In this document: positions 33,312-45,606 of the stretch, piece by piece
Layout: each line of letters starts with the position of its first letter
How positions within the stretch are numbered: position 1 is the stretch's first letter
From: Posidonia oceanica
Lineage: Eukaryota; Streptophyta; Magnoliopsida; Alismatales; Posidoniaceae
DNA: 64,000 nucleotides
Direction of reading: 5' to 3'
Assembly (NCBI GenBank): GCA_037176725.1
Contig: JAZBRS010000020.1
Span: forward strand, 90,404,001-90,468,000
Translations under genes and position numbers: made by a program
Notes under the pieces: generated by a model
What the model saw: only the letters and a program-made list of their open reading frames with translations
What the model was told of the DNA's origin: nothing
Databases searched by the model: none

Positions 33312-34507
33312 GGCTGATATCCTAAACTATCAATCAATCAAGTTCTCTCAGGCTGATATTCCTAAACTATCGATCCAGGCTGATATTCCTAAACTATCGA
33401 TCCAGGCTGATATTCCTAAACTATCTACTCTCAGGCTGATATCCTAAACTATCTACTCTCAGGCTGATATCCTAAACTATCTATTCTCAGGCTGATATTC
33501 CTAAACTATCTATCTTTTGGCCGATCCATGGTTGGCCCGCAGTTGTGTTATACGGCTGACATCCAGTAACTGTCCCTCGCAGTGCCGCCAGGCTGATAAC
33601 CTAAACTATCTATCTAGGCTGATATCCTAAACTATCTAGGCTGATATCCTAAACTATCTATCCAGGCTGATATTCCTAAACTATCCGGCATCTGCGTTAT
33701 ACGGCTGACATCCAGTAACTGTCCCTCGTAATTGCCCTTTCCAGGCTGATAACCTAAACTATCTATCTAGGCTGATATCCTAAACTATCTAGGCTGATAT
33801 CCTAAACTATCGATCTAGGCTGATAACCTAAACTATCGATCTAGGCTGATATCCTAAACTATCCATGGCAATTACGTTATACGGCTGATATCCAGTAACT
33901 ATCCCTTGCAATTGCTCTTTCTAGGCTGATATCCTAAACTATCTATCTAGGCTGATATCCTAAACTATCTAGGCTGATATCCTAAACTATCGATCTAGGC
34001 TGATAACCTAAACTATCGATCTAGGCTGATATCCTAAACTATCCATCGCAATTGCATTATACGGCTGACATCCAGTAACTGTCCCTCGCAATGCCGCTAG
34101 GCTGATAACCTAAACTATCTATCTAGGCTGATAACCTAAACTATCTAGGCTGATATCCTAAACTATCTATCTAGGCTGATATCCTAAACTATCCGGCACT
34201 TGCGTTATACGGCTGATATCCAGTAACTATCCCTCATGGTTTGCCCTTTCCAGATGATAGGACTGTAAACTATCTATCTTGGCTGATATCCTAAACTATC
34301 TAGGCTGATATCCTAAACTATCTATCTAGGCTGATATCCTAAACTATCTATGGCAACCATGTTATACGGCTGATATCCAGTAACTATCACTCACAACTGC
34401 GCCTTCCGGTTGATAGGACCGTAAACTATCACCAGGCTGATAACCTAAACTATCGCCCTCGGCTGATGATCCGAAACTCATCCGGTCGATAAGTCTGACA
34501 ACTTATC
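33312..34507 (+). repeat. Hairpin-unit array, C-type 3' UTR, unit 2
   Basis: Copy of 22311-23506 with the same unit order. One stem is changed on one side only: 34253 reads AGATGATAG where unit 1 has AGTTGATAG. Confidence 0.88.
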
Positions 34508-34979
34508 ACCTCCCCGCGCGACTTCGTCCCAAAAGACGGAGCCCCACATCCTTCTGCGTCTAGGAAAAGGTCCACCTCTCCCGTCGCTCCTTTGTGGTTT
34601 TTGGCTATCCCTCTTTTCGTGGCAGGCCGGGACCTCCTCGTCAAGCTCCGCGGTGCACCGCAACGTCCCTCTTCAACGTCGTCAACATCGCCAGCGTCAC
34701 CCGCGTCGCTTCGGCCCCCCGGTCGGTACTAACTCTAGCACTAACTTTTGCATTGCATCCGCATTAGCATGCATCGCATACATTGCATCTCATCCATTTG
34801 CACCTGCACTTTGCATTGCAGCAACGATCCACGATGTTCGGCGCATCCGCCGAACAAGTGGCTCACGTCGATAGCAACCCTCTGCTCTCGCTGGTCAAAT
34901 GGGGTGTCCCGTCAACCCTGAGCAGCGGCCTCGCTTCGCTCGGCCTCGCTTCGCTCGGCCTCGCTCAGGGAGGGGCATC
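34508..34979 (+). other. Distal C-type 3' UTR, unit 2
   Basis: As 23507-23963, with one extra 15-bp copy of GGCCTCGCTTCGCTC before the PPT (AGGGAGGGG at 34967-34975). Confidence 0.65.
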
Positions 34980-37900
34980 TGTTGACACCCCATTTTGACA
35001 GGCTGGATCGTTTGGAGCCTTCTGGTGGCTGCTGGACCCGAACCTAGACCCAAATCCACACCTTCCTCTCCTTCTTTCCCCTCAAAACAAGCCCAAACTC
35101 AACCTAGGATTACCCCCCTTTTTCGAACCTGAAAACCCACCAAAATCCATTGGAACACTCACCCCTGATGACTTAGCAAACCCACCAAAAAGCCTGCAAA
35201 ATCTCAAACCAGACCCCTCCCAAAAACCCTAGGAAACTTAGACAAAAATACCCTTTTTCTGCACCTCAAAACCCCTCCAAAACTTCCTCAAAACCAAACC
35301 AAAACCCCGAGACTAAGACTAGATACCCTAGACCCCACACCCGCCAAATTTCACCCCTTTCCGAGACCTTTAAGACCCCCTTTTGCTGGAATTATCGTTT
35401 TCTCTCTCCGGGATTATCGTTTTCTCTCTCCTCTCTCTCTCTCCTGATTATCGTCTCTCTTTTCATCCCATTCTCGCCCTTTTTCTGGCTTGGCTGCGAG
35501 CCCCCTTTGTACTCCTACCCCTTCTCCACCTTATTCCTATTTTTATTTTATTTTTACCATTTTTCTTGAATTTTAAAAAATCTTTTCCCTCAAACCTATC
35601 TCTTTCCCTTTTATTTCCCTTTTTTCCCTTTCTCTTCTTCTTTTTCTTTTCTTCTTCTTTCTTTTGCAAAAACCCATGAAAATCCTTAAGAATCTGTAAA
35701 ACCCCAAAACCTAAAAGAAACAAATCAGAATTCCAAGAAAAGCAATTAAAAAACATTAAATAGATAATTAAAAACCCAAACTTAATCAAATCAAGCTAAA
35801 AAAGAAAATCAAGCATGCAAACTAAAAATGCAAAACAAACTAAAAGAAAATACTGTAAAATCAACTAAAAAATTGAAATAAAATCATAACTTACCCAAGA
35901 TAAAAACCCCACTAAAAGAATTAAAAAAAAAACCCTAAGAAGAAGAATTAAAAATCAAACAATGAAACAAGTAATTAAAGGAGGTAAAAGACTTAACCTA
36001 ATAAACATAAGAAAGAAAACAACATAAGAACTTAATTAAAAAAGGAAAAGAAAATACAGTTAAAAGACTTAAAACACTTAATCAAATCAGGAAAAATCCA
36101 ACTAAAAACATCAAGAAGAATTAACAAATAAAAATCAAAAACATAGCTCAAAAGACTTAAAGAAGAAAAATATAAAAGACTAGAACTAAAAAGCCCAAAC
36201 CCACTCTAATCAATACGAAAATAAATCCTAAAAATCCTAATTAACATCCTAAAATACTTAACAAGAAAACACAATTAAAAACAATTTTAAAAGATTTAAC
36301 AAACACCTAATCAAGTGGAAAACAAATCAAAAACAAAATAAAACCCTAAAACCATAATCAAGCCTAAAACACACTAATTAACTTAGAAATGGTCATTAAA
36401 AAATCCAGTTAAACATCTAACCTACAACCCAAGTCATCCCATATTTTTATTTATTTTTATCTTATTTTTTCCTATTTTTTCTTTCCATCTTTCTTTCTTT
36501 CTTCCTTTTATCTTTTCTTTTCTTCCTTACTGGGCTCATCAGCCCGTTTGCCTTTTTCTTCTTTTTTTCAAACTTTCAGCCCGCGGCCCGCATCCACAGT
36601 CCTTCTTCTTCCTTCCCTCCGTCCGCGCGTTGCAGTGCTACAGTGCACGCCGCCTGCCATTCTGCCCTCCTGCCATCTCCTGCTCGCGCCGAACGTCGAC
36701 CGTGCGCCTGCCATTGCCACGCCGGGGCATTCAATGCGGCAGACCTGCAAAACCAAGAGGAGAGGCTATCAGAAATCAGGCGGAAAAAGGAGGGAGAATT
36801 CAGAGTGATTTGAGGAGGGAAAGAGAGGAGAAAACCAGAAGGAACATCCCGGGGAGAGGACCAGAGATTCCAGAGCGACTTCCGAGCGAGAGAGTGATCC
36901 ATTCCTCCCCAGAAAACCACCAGAGAACGCCCGACCTTCCGCTCTTCTTCGGACAGCAAACCAGAGCCGGAAACACCTTCTGAACCCTCCAGAATTCACC
37001 CCCCAACTTCGCCGAAGCCTCCTGCAACTTCACCCCCCATTCCCACAGAGAACCAGCCCCCCATTTCGCCTCCAACCTCCGGAAACCCGGCCGGAATCCG
37101 ACACCTACCCATTCAAGAATTCCCAACTCCACAGACCGCCTTTCCTCCCCAAACTCTGCCCGGTTAGTCCCCAGAACACTACCTTTCCAACCCCGCTTTG
37201 CTTCACCTCCAGCTCCCCTCACAGGCCAAACCCCCCACAACAAACGGTCATCCCCATTTCCTGCCCGAAATCAGCCCAGCACCTATCTCCCTCTACTGCA
37301 ATCCACAGACCCCTCCAACCATCCAGAACCCATCACTGAAGTCCCAGTTGCCCACCGGAAGCCCCCGCTCGGTCCAGAGGACAACAGGCACCTCCCCCCA
37401 CCTCGGACGCTCAGCTGTGCACCCATTTCGGCCGAATCCTCCTCCGATCCTCGAAGCTCGCCTCCAACCATTCAGCAAGCTCCGGAGGACACCGCGGAGT
37501 GGTTCTGGACAGTCGCGAGGCGCCGGCGACGCTTCCAGTAGCCGGACGTCCACCGCCGGCACCTGCAGGACCCACCTACGTCGGGGAGACGCTCCGGACG
37601 GCAGAACAGGTGCCGCTTCTTCCCCTTCCCTTAGTTTTCTCTCCCGCGTGCTTCCTGGCCCCTTAGATGTAGGTTTCTGGTCCTCCTGCTCCGAATCAAG
37701 TCGCCGCTCCGGTCATCTTCTCCGGCGCAGTCCTCCGGCCTTCACGACGCTCCAGCCAGTGGAACGCGATCCCGATAACTCCCTCAGTTCCGCACGAGCG
37801 TCAGGAGGCTCCTCCGGTCTTCGGAATGCAGCTCCGCTGCGTCGAATGGCCGGACCGAGCTCCAGACCTTCTGCAGAGCTCCGGCGAGCGCTCCGGCGCG

Positions 37901-39203
37901 TTCCAGGCCACGTCGTCCTCTGCCAATCGCCGCCCTGCCTTCGCCAGCTCCGGGAGCATCTTCCCCGTCGTTCAGCGCCTCCTCAGCCCCTCGTGCCGGC
38001 GGCCACAAGTCCTGATAGCTCACTGCTACAGTGTTTGTCGCCGCCGGCATCACTGTTCATTTATTTTGTTTTCTTAGCATAGTTTCTTGCGAATATTGCA
38101 TGCTAGGGCTCAGTTTCTTTTTTTTTGCATTCTGGTCCTTCCATCATTTAAGCTGCTTTGTTTTTAATTTAAAACCATGCTAAATTGCACAAACCATCTG
38201 TATTTTTCTGCATGTGCTTTTCAGTCCTTCTACTGTGCTGCCTAGTTATAAATTTTTATGCTTTAGTCCCTCTGCTTTCCATTATTACAGTTTGGTCCTG
38301 TTTTAAATCAATCTATTTAATTGCATGCATTTTACCATATCAAATTGCATACTGGGCCCCTCTGTTTTTTCATATTTACTGGCTGATCCTCTGCACTGTA
38401 GAAACCTAGGCTTTATTTTTTCATTTTGCATATTGCATTGCATACTATACCCCCTGTTTCTCCATATTTGCATCTGGGTCCATTTTAAATGGACAGTAAT
38501 CTTCTGGCATGCATATTAGCTTAATACATTGCATTTTTAGCCCTGCATCTTTTAAAAATTGCATTTTAGTCCCCAGACCATGATTTCAGAGTATACTTTG
38601 CATACAAAATTGCATTTTCAGACCCTGCATGATTTGAAAATCACACATAGAGCCTTGCATCTTTCAAAAACCATGTAAAAAGACTGTTTTGCCCCTAAGT
38701 TGCATTTTAACTCCCATGCTTGCAAAAATTGCATGTAGACCCTCCGCTTGCATTCCCGGACTCCTCAGACCTCCTGTTTTCTGGAAAAGTTGCATTTCAG
38801 CCCCTCCCTTTCTTCAAAAATGCTTTTGAATCCCTGTTCTTTCCGAATTGCCTTTCTTTGTCTTTTCTTGCTTTGCATGCATTCTGCATCCATTTAGTCT
38901 TGCATTTAAGCTCCTCTTTGCATACACCAAGCACTTTTAACTCCCCTTCACTTGGGAGGACCTTCAGCACACCCCTAGGACCTCCTGAACACTTAGGTCT
39001 GTTCTCCTCATCTGTTCTGGCCCTTCTGCTCCGAAGCTGCGATATCTTCCAATCCGACCGTTGGATCTCCTCAAGTAAGCTGCCCAGGCGACCGCAGCGA
39101 AGCGCTCTTCAGCATGGACCAAGCAGATCTCCGATCAGACTCCCGGATCTCCAGGTATATCTTCCTGAACCCCTGCACTGCATTCATTTGCATGCCGTTT
39201 GCA

Positions 39204-39888
39204 TCGTTTTGCGTGCTCTTTAGTTTCTTCGCCTCGTTTTACGTGTCTTCAAATCTTCTCCCTCCGTTTTGCACGCCACTTCTTTGTCTTGCACCGTTTT
39301 GCGTGCTCTTTAGTTTTTTCGCCTCGTTTTGCGTGCCTTCCAGTTTTCTCGCTCCGTTTTGCATGCCGTTTGCATCGTTTTGCGTGCTCTTTAGCTTCTT
39401 CGCCTCGTTTTGCGTGTCTTCAAGTTTTCTCGCTCCGTTTTGCGCCCCACTTCTTTGTTTTGCACCGTTTTGCGTGCCCTTCAGTTTTTTCGCCTCGTTT
39501 TGCGTGTCTTCAAGTTTTCTCGCTCCGTTTTGCGCACCGCTTCTTTGCCTTGCACCGTTTTGCGTGCCTTTTAGTTTTCTCGCCCCGTTTTGCGTGTTTT
39601 CATGTTTTCTCGCTCCGTTTTGCGCGCCGCCCCTTTGTCTTGCACCGTTTTGCGTGCCCTTTAGTTTTCTTGCCTCGTTTTGCGCGCAGTCTTGTTTTCC
39701 TGCACCGTTTTGCGTGCCCTTCCGTTTTCTCGTCTCGTTTTGCGTGCCCTGGTGTTTTCTTGCCCAGTTTTGCGCCCTTCTTTCGTTTTCTCGCACGGTT
39801 TTGCATTCTTGTTCCATTTCTTGCCCCATTTTGCATGTCAACCTTGTTCTCGCATCTGTTTGCATACTTGCTTCGTTCCTCGCATTGT
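39204..39888 (+). repeat. 30-bp minisatellite in LTR-C2
   Basis: Same array as 28186-28870, with the same number of units as far as I can see. Confidence 0.85.
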
Positions 39889-39957
39889 TTTACGCCGTTT
39901 TCCCTTGCATGTCGATTGCTTTGCATGGTTTTCTCGCTGTTTCGCTTTTTCACCCGC

Positions 39958-40430
39958 ATTTGCATATAGGGCGTTGATGCTTACTGTCCGGAGTTCTCAC
40001 GAGCCAGGTTTCGCCCGGTTCGGAACACAGACAGCGTTGCTGAGCGCTTAGATTGCACGTTTACTTCCTTGCATCGTCTTTCATCACTTAAAGCACACCC
40101 TTGAGCATGTAGACAGGCATTCATTGGCACTTAGGCATTCAAAGTCTGCATTTCCCTGCATATGCGAGCGTAAGCCTAGAAAGACCGATTCTCGGGCGTG
40201 TCGGGGGTGCCTAACACCTTCCCCGCGCGTAACAGGAGTCCTTACCCTCTCTTGGCCCGCAATGACCATATTGCCCTTGTCCTAGGCACGAGTCACATCA
40301 TTTGCATTCATTTGCATCTTATTTCTTTTGCATTGCTTTGCTTTGCATCTTTTGCTTGGTTTTGCGTGGTCATTCACGCATTTCCCCGGTTTTCCTTGTC
40401 TTCCGATTTAATAGACTTGGTGGCGACTCC
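39958..40430 (+). promoter_or_regulatory. Conserved LTR core of LTR-C2
   Basis: Same blocks as in LTR-C1; ATATAGGGCGTTGATG in place of GGGCGATGATG. Confidence 0.5.
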
Positions 40431-40595
40431 GATTTTGTCTTATCTTCTCCTTTTCTTTCCCTTTTTCCCTCTTTTAAATGTTTTCGAGTTAGGTCTTCCT
40501 TCTCGGACGTAGCCGCTTATAGTGAGCCTGACTCCGATCGGTGCACGCGAGCTTTGGCATCGTGCATGGACGATCTGAACACCGGGATTACTACA

Positions 40596-41424
40596 CATGA
40601 TAAGTGTTTTCTTTTCACTATCATGACCACATACACTTGCACATGCTATGCCCATGCTTTTTGCCTTGCTGTGTGAATTGCATGCATGCCATGACTTCTT
40701 GTTTTTCTCCCCTTCGCATATGCCATGCCTAGGATAGTTGAAACTCACCTGCCTCCCTTTTGCTTAATTTAAAAGCCACAATAAAGGAAAGCAATAACAT
40801 TTAAGCACAATTAGAGCCAAAACTTGCAATTTTCCCCTTTGGTTAATAAAATGCAAGTAAAATGCTCTAAAGCATTTGCATCAGCATTTAGAAAGCATGC
40901 ATTCTTCTCACCTGAGTCAACCCACATTCTGAGAAGGATAGTCCCGGTCTCTCGCTCCCAACGCTTTGGCGTGGTGTAAGTAGATCGGTCTATCCCCCCT
41001 TGTCCAAGGGTCGCGTCGGTGTTATTGGAGGGTACCACCCATGCTTCTAGTAGGGTCGAGGCCACCAATGCACCACCCGTTATACCTGAGCTTTGGTAGG
41101 GTCGAGACGGGAGCCTTTTTTCTGACCTAGAGTCTGCATAATCCCATTACCCATGAGTGCGTCCTGGTAGGTTATCTACTCGGGACATGCATGGTAAGAG
41201 AGCGCATATTAGGGCATGCATCTGCATCATGCCACCCCTAATAACTCTTTTTGCATCCAACCTCTAATGCGTTTATTTGTTTTGCAGGTAGGTGTGGATC
41301 CCCTCAGCTTGGTTTCTGAGCGTCTCTCTCTCTAAGCTGTCTGTCACCGCCAACAGTAGCTCTCTTTAGGTCTTGTGTCCCTGCCTTCAGCCACAGACCT
41401 GTTTGCTTTCGCTCGTCGTCCGCT
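40596..41424 (+). other. Truncated leader after LTR-C2
   Basis: Same PBS-less joint as at 29577, so the two joints descend from one event. Confidence 0.85.
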
Positions 41425-43623
41425 ATGGCCCAGCTTACCGGCGAGCCTCCTTCCTCATTGGCGTCAGGAGAGGTACTGATTTCGGTCTCTCCTTCCCTTG
41501 CCTTGGCATCCCCCGTCTCCTCTCCACTTCTGGTACAAGAGACCTCGCGGCCCCTTTATCTGGATCAAGGGTCAACCCTGGCCGACCTAGAGCTTGTCAC
41601 AGCATTTGCCGTGGTGACTGCCACTCTGGCTCCAGGAGCGTCGCCTTCTGCTCCATCTCGGGGCCTGCCCGTCTTGGGAATTTAGCCTTCTACGGCTACC
41701 CTTTGCGTAGGATCCACTCCAGTTGCTTCCTTGGTTTCTGCTCCTCCCTTGGCGGACACCTCCTTGTGCCCCGGCCCATCGGTCGATGCATTCTCTGCCT
41801 TGCAAGTGTGGCGCTTATTGGCTAAGGCCGATAGGCTGCGAAGCATGGCTATCGCACTCGACCCGACTGTGGCCTGCTTATCCCGTTCAACCCTTGAGGT
41901 TCCGGTGCCGCCCTCTGTAACCCTGTAGGCTCGCTACACTGCACCTCCGCCCTTTCCATCGCCCCAGCTCCTCACAGCTCCAGCGATGGGGGCGCCTTTT
42001 CAGCCTCCTGCACCTGCACAACACCTTGCACTACATGCAACTCCTTCCTCTGGTGGCTAGTCTTCTGGATTGGTAGGAGCACAGCACCCCTTAAGCCTGT
42101 TGCCCGGTGCTGTGCCAGTGCAACAGTTGCTGCTCCCTTGCACTACACCTCACACTGCACAACATAATCTCTATCCATCTTCCTTGCATCAAGTTCAGAC
42201 TCCTGCATTCATAGCACCACACTTTGCACCCTCGCACGGGTATGCTGGCCCTCACGCTACAACACTAGGTGGCGTGACGGTGGATCCGGAGGAGCGCTCT
42301 CGCGCGACCCGTACAGCATACGTGGTCCCTACCTCTACTGCACAACCCTCGCCAGCAGCAGCCTCTGACGCCTTCCTTACCAAGTTGGGTGATCTAGAGA
42401 GAGCACTTCGTCAAGTGCAAGGCCAGGACCGCCAGCCTTACCAATTTGGCGACCTTTGTCTCTTTCCCGAGGCTGCACTCCCTTCGAAGTTCCGCATCCC
42501 AGACTTCGATAAATATGATGGTAGAGGTTGCCCCATCTCGCATCTAAAGGCATATTGCGGGGATCTTTCTCAGCTTCAGGCTGATGAAAGGCTCCTTATC
42601 CGCCTGTTCCAGAAGAGTTTAACCGGCCCCGCGCTCAGGTGGTTCACGTCCCTTGACACGGCTGTGGTTCAGACTTGGACTGGTCTTTCTCGGGCTTTCC
42701 TTGAGCAATATGCTTTCAACCTCGACTTGATCCCCAAGAGGGAGGATCTCGTCGCCATCCGGCAGAGGCCCTAAGAGCCATTCGGGGAGTATGTCGGTCG
42801 CTGGCGTTCCACAACCACCTAGGTTAGAGATAGACCCTCCGAGGAGGACTCTATCGAGATGATCGTCAAAGGGGCGCTGCCAGCGACTAGGACTCTGCTT
42901 TGCATCCAGTACATCACTAGTTTTGCATCGCTAATTAGGGCTAGCGCTCGCGTGGAAAGCTCACTGTAGAGTGGCCATTTCCCCGCACTTTTTGCACTGG
43001 CTAGGCAGGCCAACAGTACCAGCAATCGCTGCAGCAGCAGCAGCAGCAGCAGCAACTACTCTGCTTCCGACTGCTCCGAGCAGCATGCCATCACCCGCGC
43101 TGAAACTCTTGAGGTGCCTGCCTTTGTAGAAAGTCTGCTAGATCCTTTTCCGCTAGCGCCTGCACCTATTTTTGCACCCACTGCACTCACTGTCACCGTT
43201 GAGCTAGTGCATCACATCGCACCAGCTCGGCAAGGACGACAACCTAGGCAGAGACAAGTCCGCTGTGCAAAGAGCGACTTCACCCCACTTGGTGAGCCTC
43301 TAGGCGCCATCTTTCCACAGGTTGTGTCGCTCCTGAGGCTTCCGGAAACTCGCTCGCCACCAAGTCCTCTTACGAGGTGGTATGATGCGAGCAAGCATTG
43401 CGATTACTATCGAGCCTCGGGGCATTTGACGGATAATTGCCTCACTCTCTGGGATGTCGTTCAGGACTTGATTGACAACGGGACCCTCGTTGTTAGTCCG
43501 CAGGAGCCTGCTCACACACCTGCACCCGCACTCGCACACCCTAGCGTAGCTGGCCCTTCTTCTTCTGAGCCTGCAGGCTCTGAGGATGCCGGAACCTCGG
43601 GGGCTTACCCCAATCTTCTTTGA
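41425..43623 (+). pseudogene. gag: Gag, copy 3 of element B
   Basis: Same frame and six stops as copies 1 and 2, closest to copy 2. Small private changes include GAGCCTCGG near 43417 and CGCTGCAGC near 43027. It is followed by a different 3' UTR from the other two. Confidence 0.88.
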
Positions 43624-44006
43624 ATTCAGCTCTACCCCTGTGGGTCCTTCTGATCCCATCGGTGCAATCCCCCTTCCTATCCCTCCCTGTTTGTCCGAGG
43701 GACGCTCGGAAGCGCAACGGTAGAATCAACAGCAAGCCCGATCGCAGCACCGTTCAGGTAAGCTTCTTCTCCAATATCAGCAGCCCCAGTGCTCCCTGCA
43801 CTGCCGATAGCAGATCTTGCTGACAGCATCAGCAGCGTAGGGGCAGACCCAGCACCTCCCTCCTGAGGTTGCTGATAGGTAAGTCTTTCCTACCTCTCTT
43901 TTGTTTTGTTTCTGTGTTTTCTTGCTGTGTCAAAAATCGTAAAAAGCATAAAAACAGCAAAAACCCTAAAAACCTGCATTTCTTTTTCTGCATGCATTCA
44001 GCATAC

Positions 44007-44152
44007 GGGCTGATACCCCTAACTATCCGGTGATGGGTCCGTCAACCTATCATCACTGGGCTGGCAGCCCTAACTACTCGGCGGTAAGTCCGTCAACTTA
44101 CCATATGGGCTGATATCCCTAACTATTCGACGATAAGTCTGTCAACTTATCA
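44007..44152 (+). repeat. Hairpin units, B-type 3' UTR, first set
   Basis: Three pairs, each a GGGCTG-type hairpin followed by a GATAAGT-type hairpin. The latter include GGTAAGT-CCGTCA-ACTTACC (44083-44102) and GATAAGT-CTGTCA-ACTTATC (44132-44151), a paired A-T to G-C change. Confidence 0.8.
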
Positions 44153-45395
44153 CATGCACATATCAATCACTCTGCATGCATATCCATCCATCCTACACAT
44201 ATCGGCCATCATGCATTGTTATTTATTGCATGTACAGATCATTTCTTGCATTCTGTAAAGCATAAAGCCAAAAACATCAAGAAAATAAAAAATATATATA
44301 GCAAAAATATTTTCTTCGCCTTTCTGCTGGTTTTCCCTTTTATGTTTTCCTAAACAAAAAATCATAAAAATACAAAACCAATGCAAAACCAAAAAACATG
44401 TCTGTCCTTTCCCCTGCTAAAATATACAAAACCCACAAACATTTGCATAATCAAAAACCCAGCTTTGGACAAACAAGCAGCGTCTAGAGGATGTCAAGCA
44501 GTGACAGTCTCAGGTAGGTCTCACCCGAGCAGTGCCATCTCTTGTATGTGGCTACAAAGTGAGACTAGAGTAGAATAGAGCGACTCGCCGAGCTTAAAAA
44601 CTCCCAAAGCGATGTCCAACTTAACCAGGGAGTCCACCGATCATGGATAGGACCAAGGCAGAGCAGAGCATAGCTAGAGGCTGTACACACATTGCAGAGG
44701 CCGAAGGTGTACGCCGATCAGCCGAACTTTCAACGCCTCACCCGGGACTGCTACCCCAAGAGGGCGAAGACATGCATATCCAAAAGAATAGAGGTCATGT
44801 GAGCAAAAGAAATGACAACATGATATGCATGCTGAGCACAAAAGAAAAATGTAGAAAGAAGGTGAAGAAAGAAGGCGCTCATGAGAGGAGTGACTCGGAC
44901 GAGCGTCGAAGCCACCTCAGCCATCAGCTTCAAGCGCCACACTGGCAACTGCACGAGATGCATTATCAGGAGGACCTGGCCCCACCCTCTGAGCACAGCA
45001 GCACGCTCCAATCTCCTCTGCAGACATCTCTACTCCATTGGTAGGCTAGATGCAACTCCAGTCACTCATGAGGGGAAAAAAAACATCATTCTGTGAGCGT
45101 CAAAAGCGGCAGTCAGTCCCCGAAGAATTGAGATGGAGGCTAAGAAGCTGCATCCAACGCATCTGGTACCCCGCAACCGAAGGCTATACTCTACAAAGCC
45201 GAGGCCTCATCCTAAGCCAAGAGTAAGAAAGAGAGCCACCGACCACAACTCGGCATGGCGTCGCTCGAGGATCGAGTCTCCTGAGACAGCAACCGCAGAA
45301 GCATCGTCATGGCACAGCTGCTTTGAATCCAAAAGCCACCAAATCATGCATGCTGTATTATATTGTTATCTTTATCTTCCTTTCTCCCTATTTTC

Positions 45396-45455
45396 GAAAA
45401 TCGGAGCCAAGGACGAGCATTTTTGCCCGCCTCGCTCAGAGGCTCTGCGATTTTC
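45396..45455. repeat. Imperfect 60-nt inverted repeat
   Basis: Arms GAAAATCGGAGCC (45396-45408) and GGCTCTGCGATTTTC (45441-45455) pair with a 2-nt bulge around a 32-nt loop that itself has CGAG/CTCG. Confidence 0.55.
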
Positions 45456-45606
45456 AAATTTTGCTGCCCATCGCATGGGTAGGTCCGTGACGACCGGCAT
45501 GTCCCTCGTTTGTCACCTCGTGACGCCGCGAAGCATGCCCGCGCTGAGACCATTGCACGCCTATCACGATGGGTTTCTGTTTCCCTTCTGCATCATTCTG
45601 CATTTA

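Larger units (their letters stand above)
34980..40595 (+). repeat. LTR-C2 (5.62 kb) inside element B
   Basis: Near-identical to LTR-C1 with scattered substitutions and a few 1-nt indels. Same layout: donor 1 at 37607-37616, donor 2 at 39152-39161, minisatellite 39204-39888, core 39958-40430 with PBS-like TGGCGACTCC at 40421-40430. It ends CTACA at 40595 and again runs directly into CATGATAAGTG. Confidence 0.92.
18576..43871 (+). repeat. 11-kb tandem array within element B (2.3 units)
   Basis: Unit 1 is 18576-29576 (11,001 bp), unit 2 is 29577-40595 (11,019 bp), and unit 3 is 40596-43871 (partial). Each full unit holds leader part, gag, CT-rich repeats, hairpin array, PPT and LTR-C. Units begin CATGATAAGTG. 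The 18-bp size difference is a 15-bp GGCCTCGCTTCGCTC duplication in unit 2 (about 34937-34951) plus 3 bp in the LTR. Units 2 and 3 share substitutions against unit 1 at gag positions equivalent to 19542, 19591, 20639, 20873, 20955 and 21235, so they are the closest pair. Confidence 0.9.
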
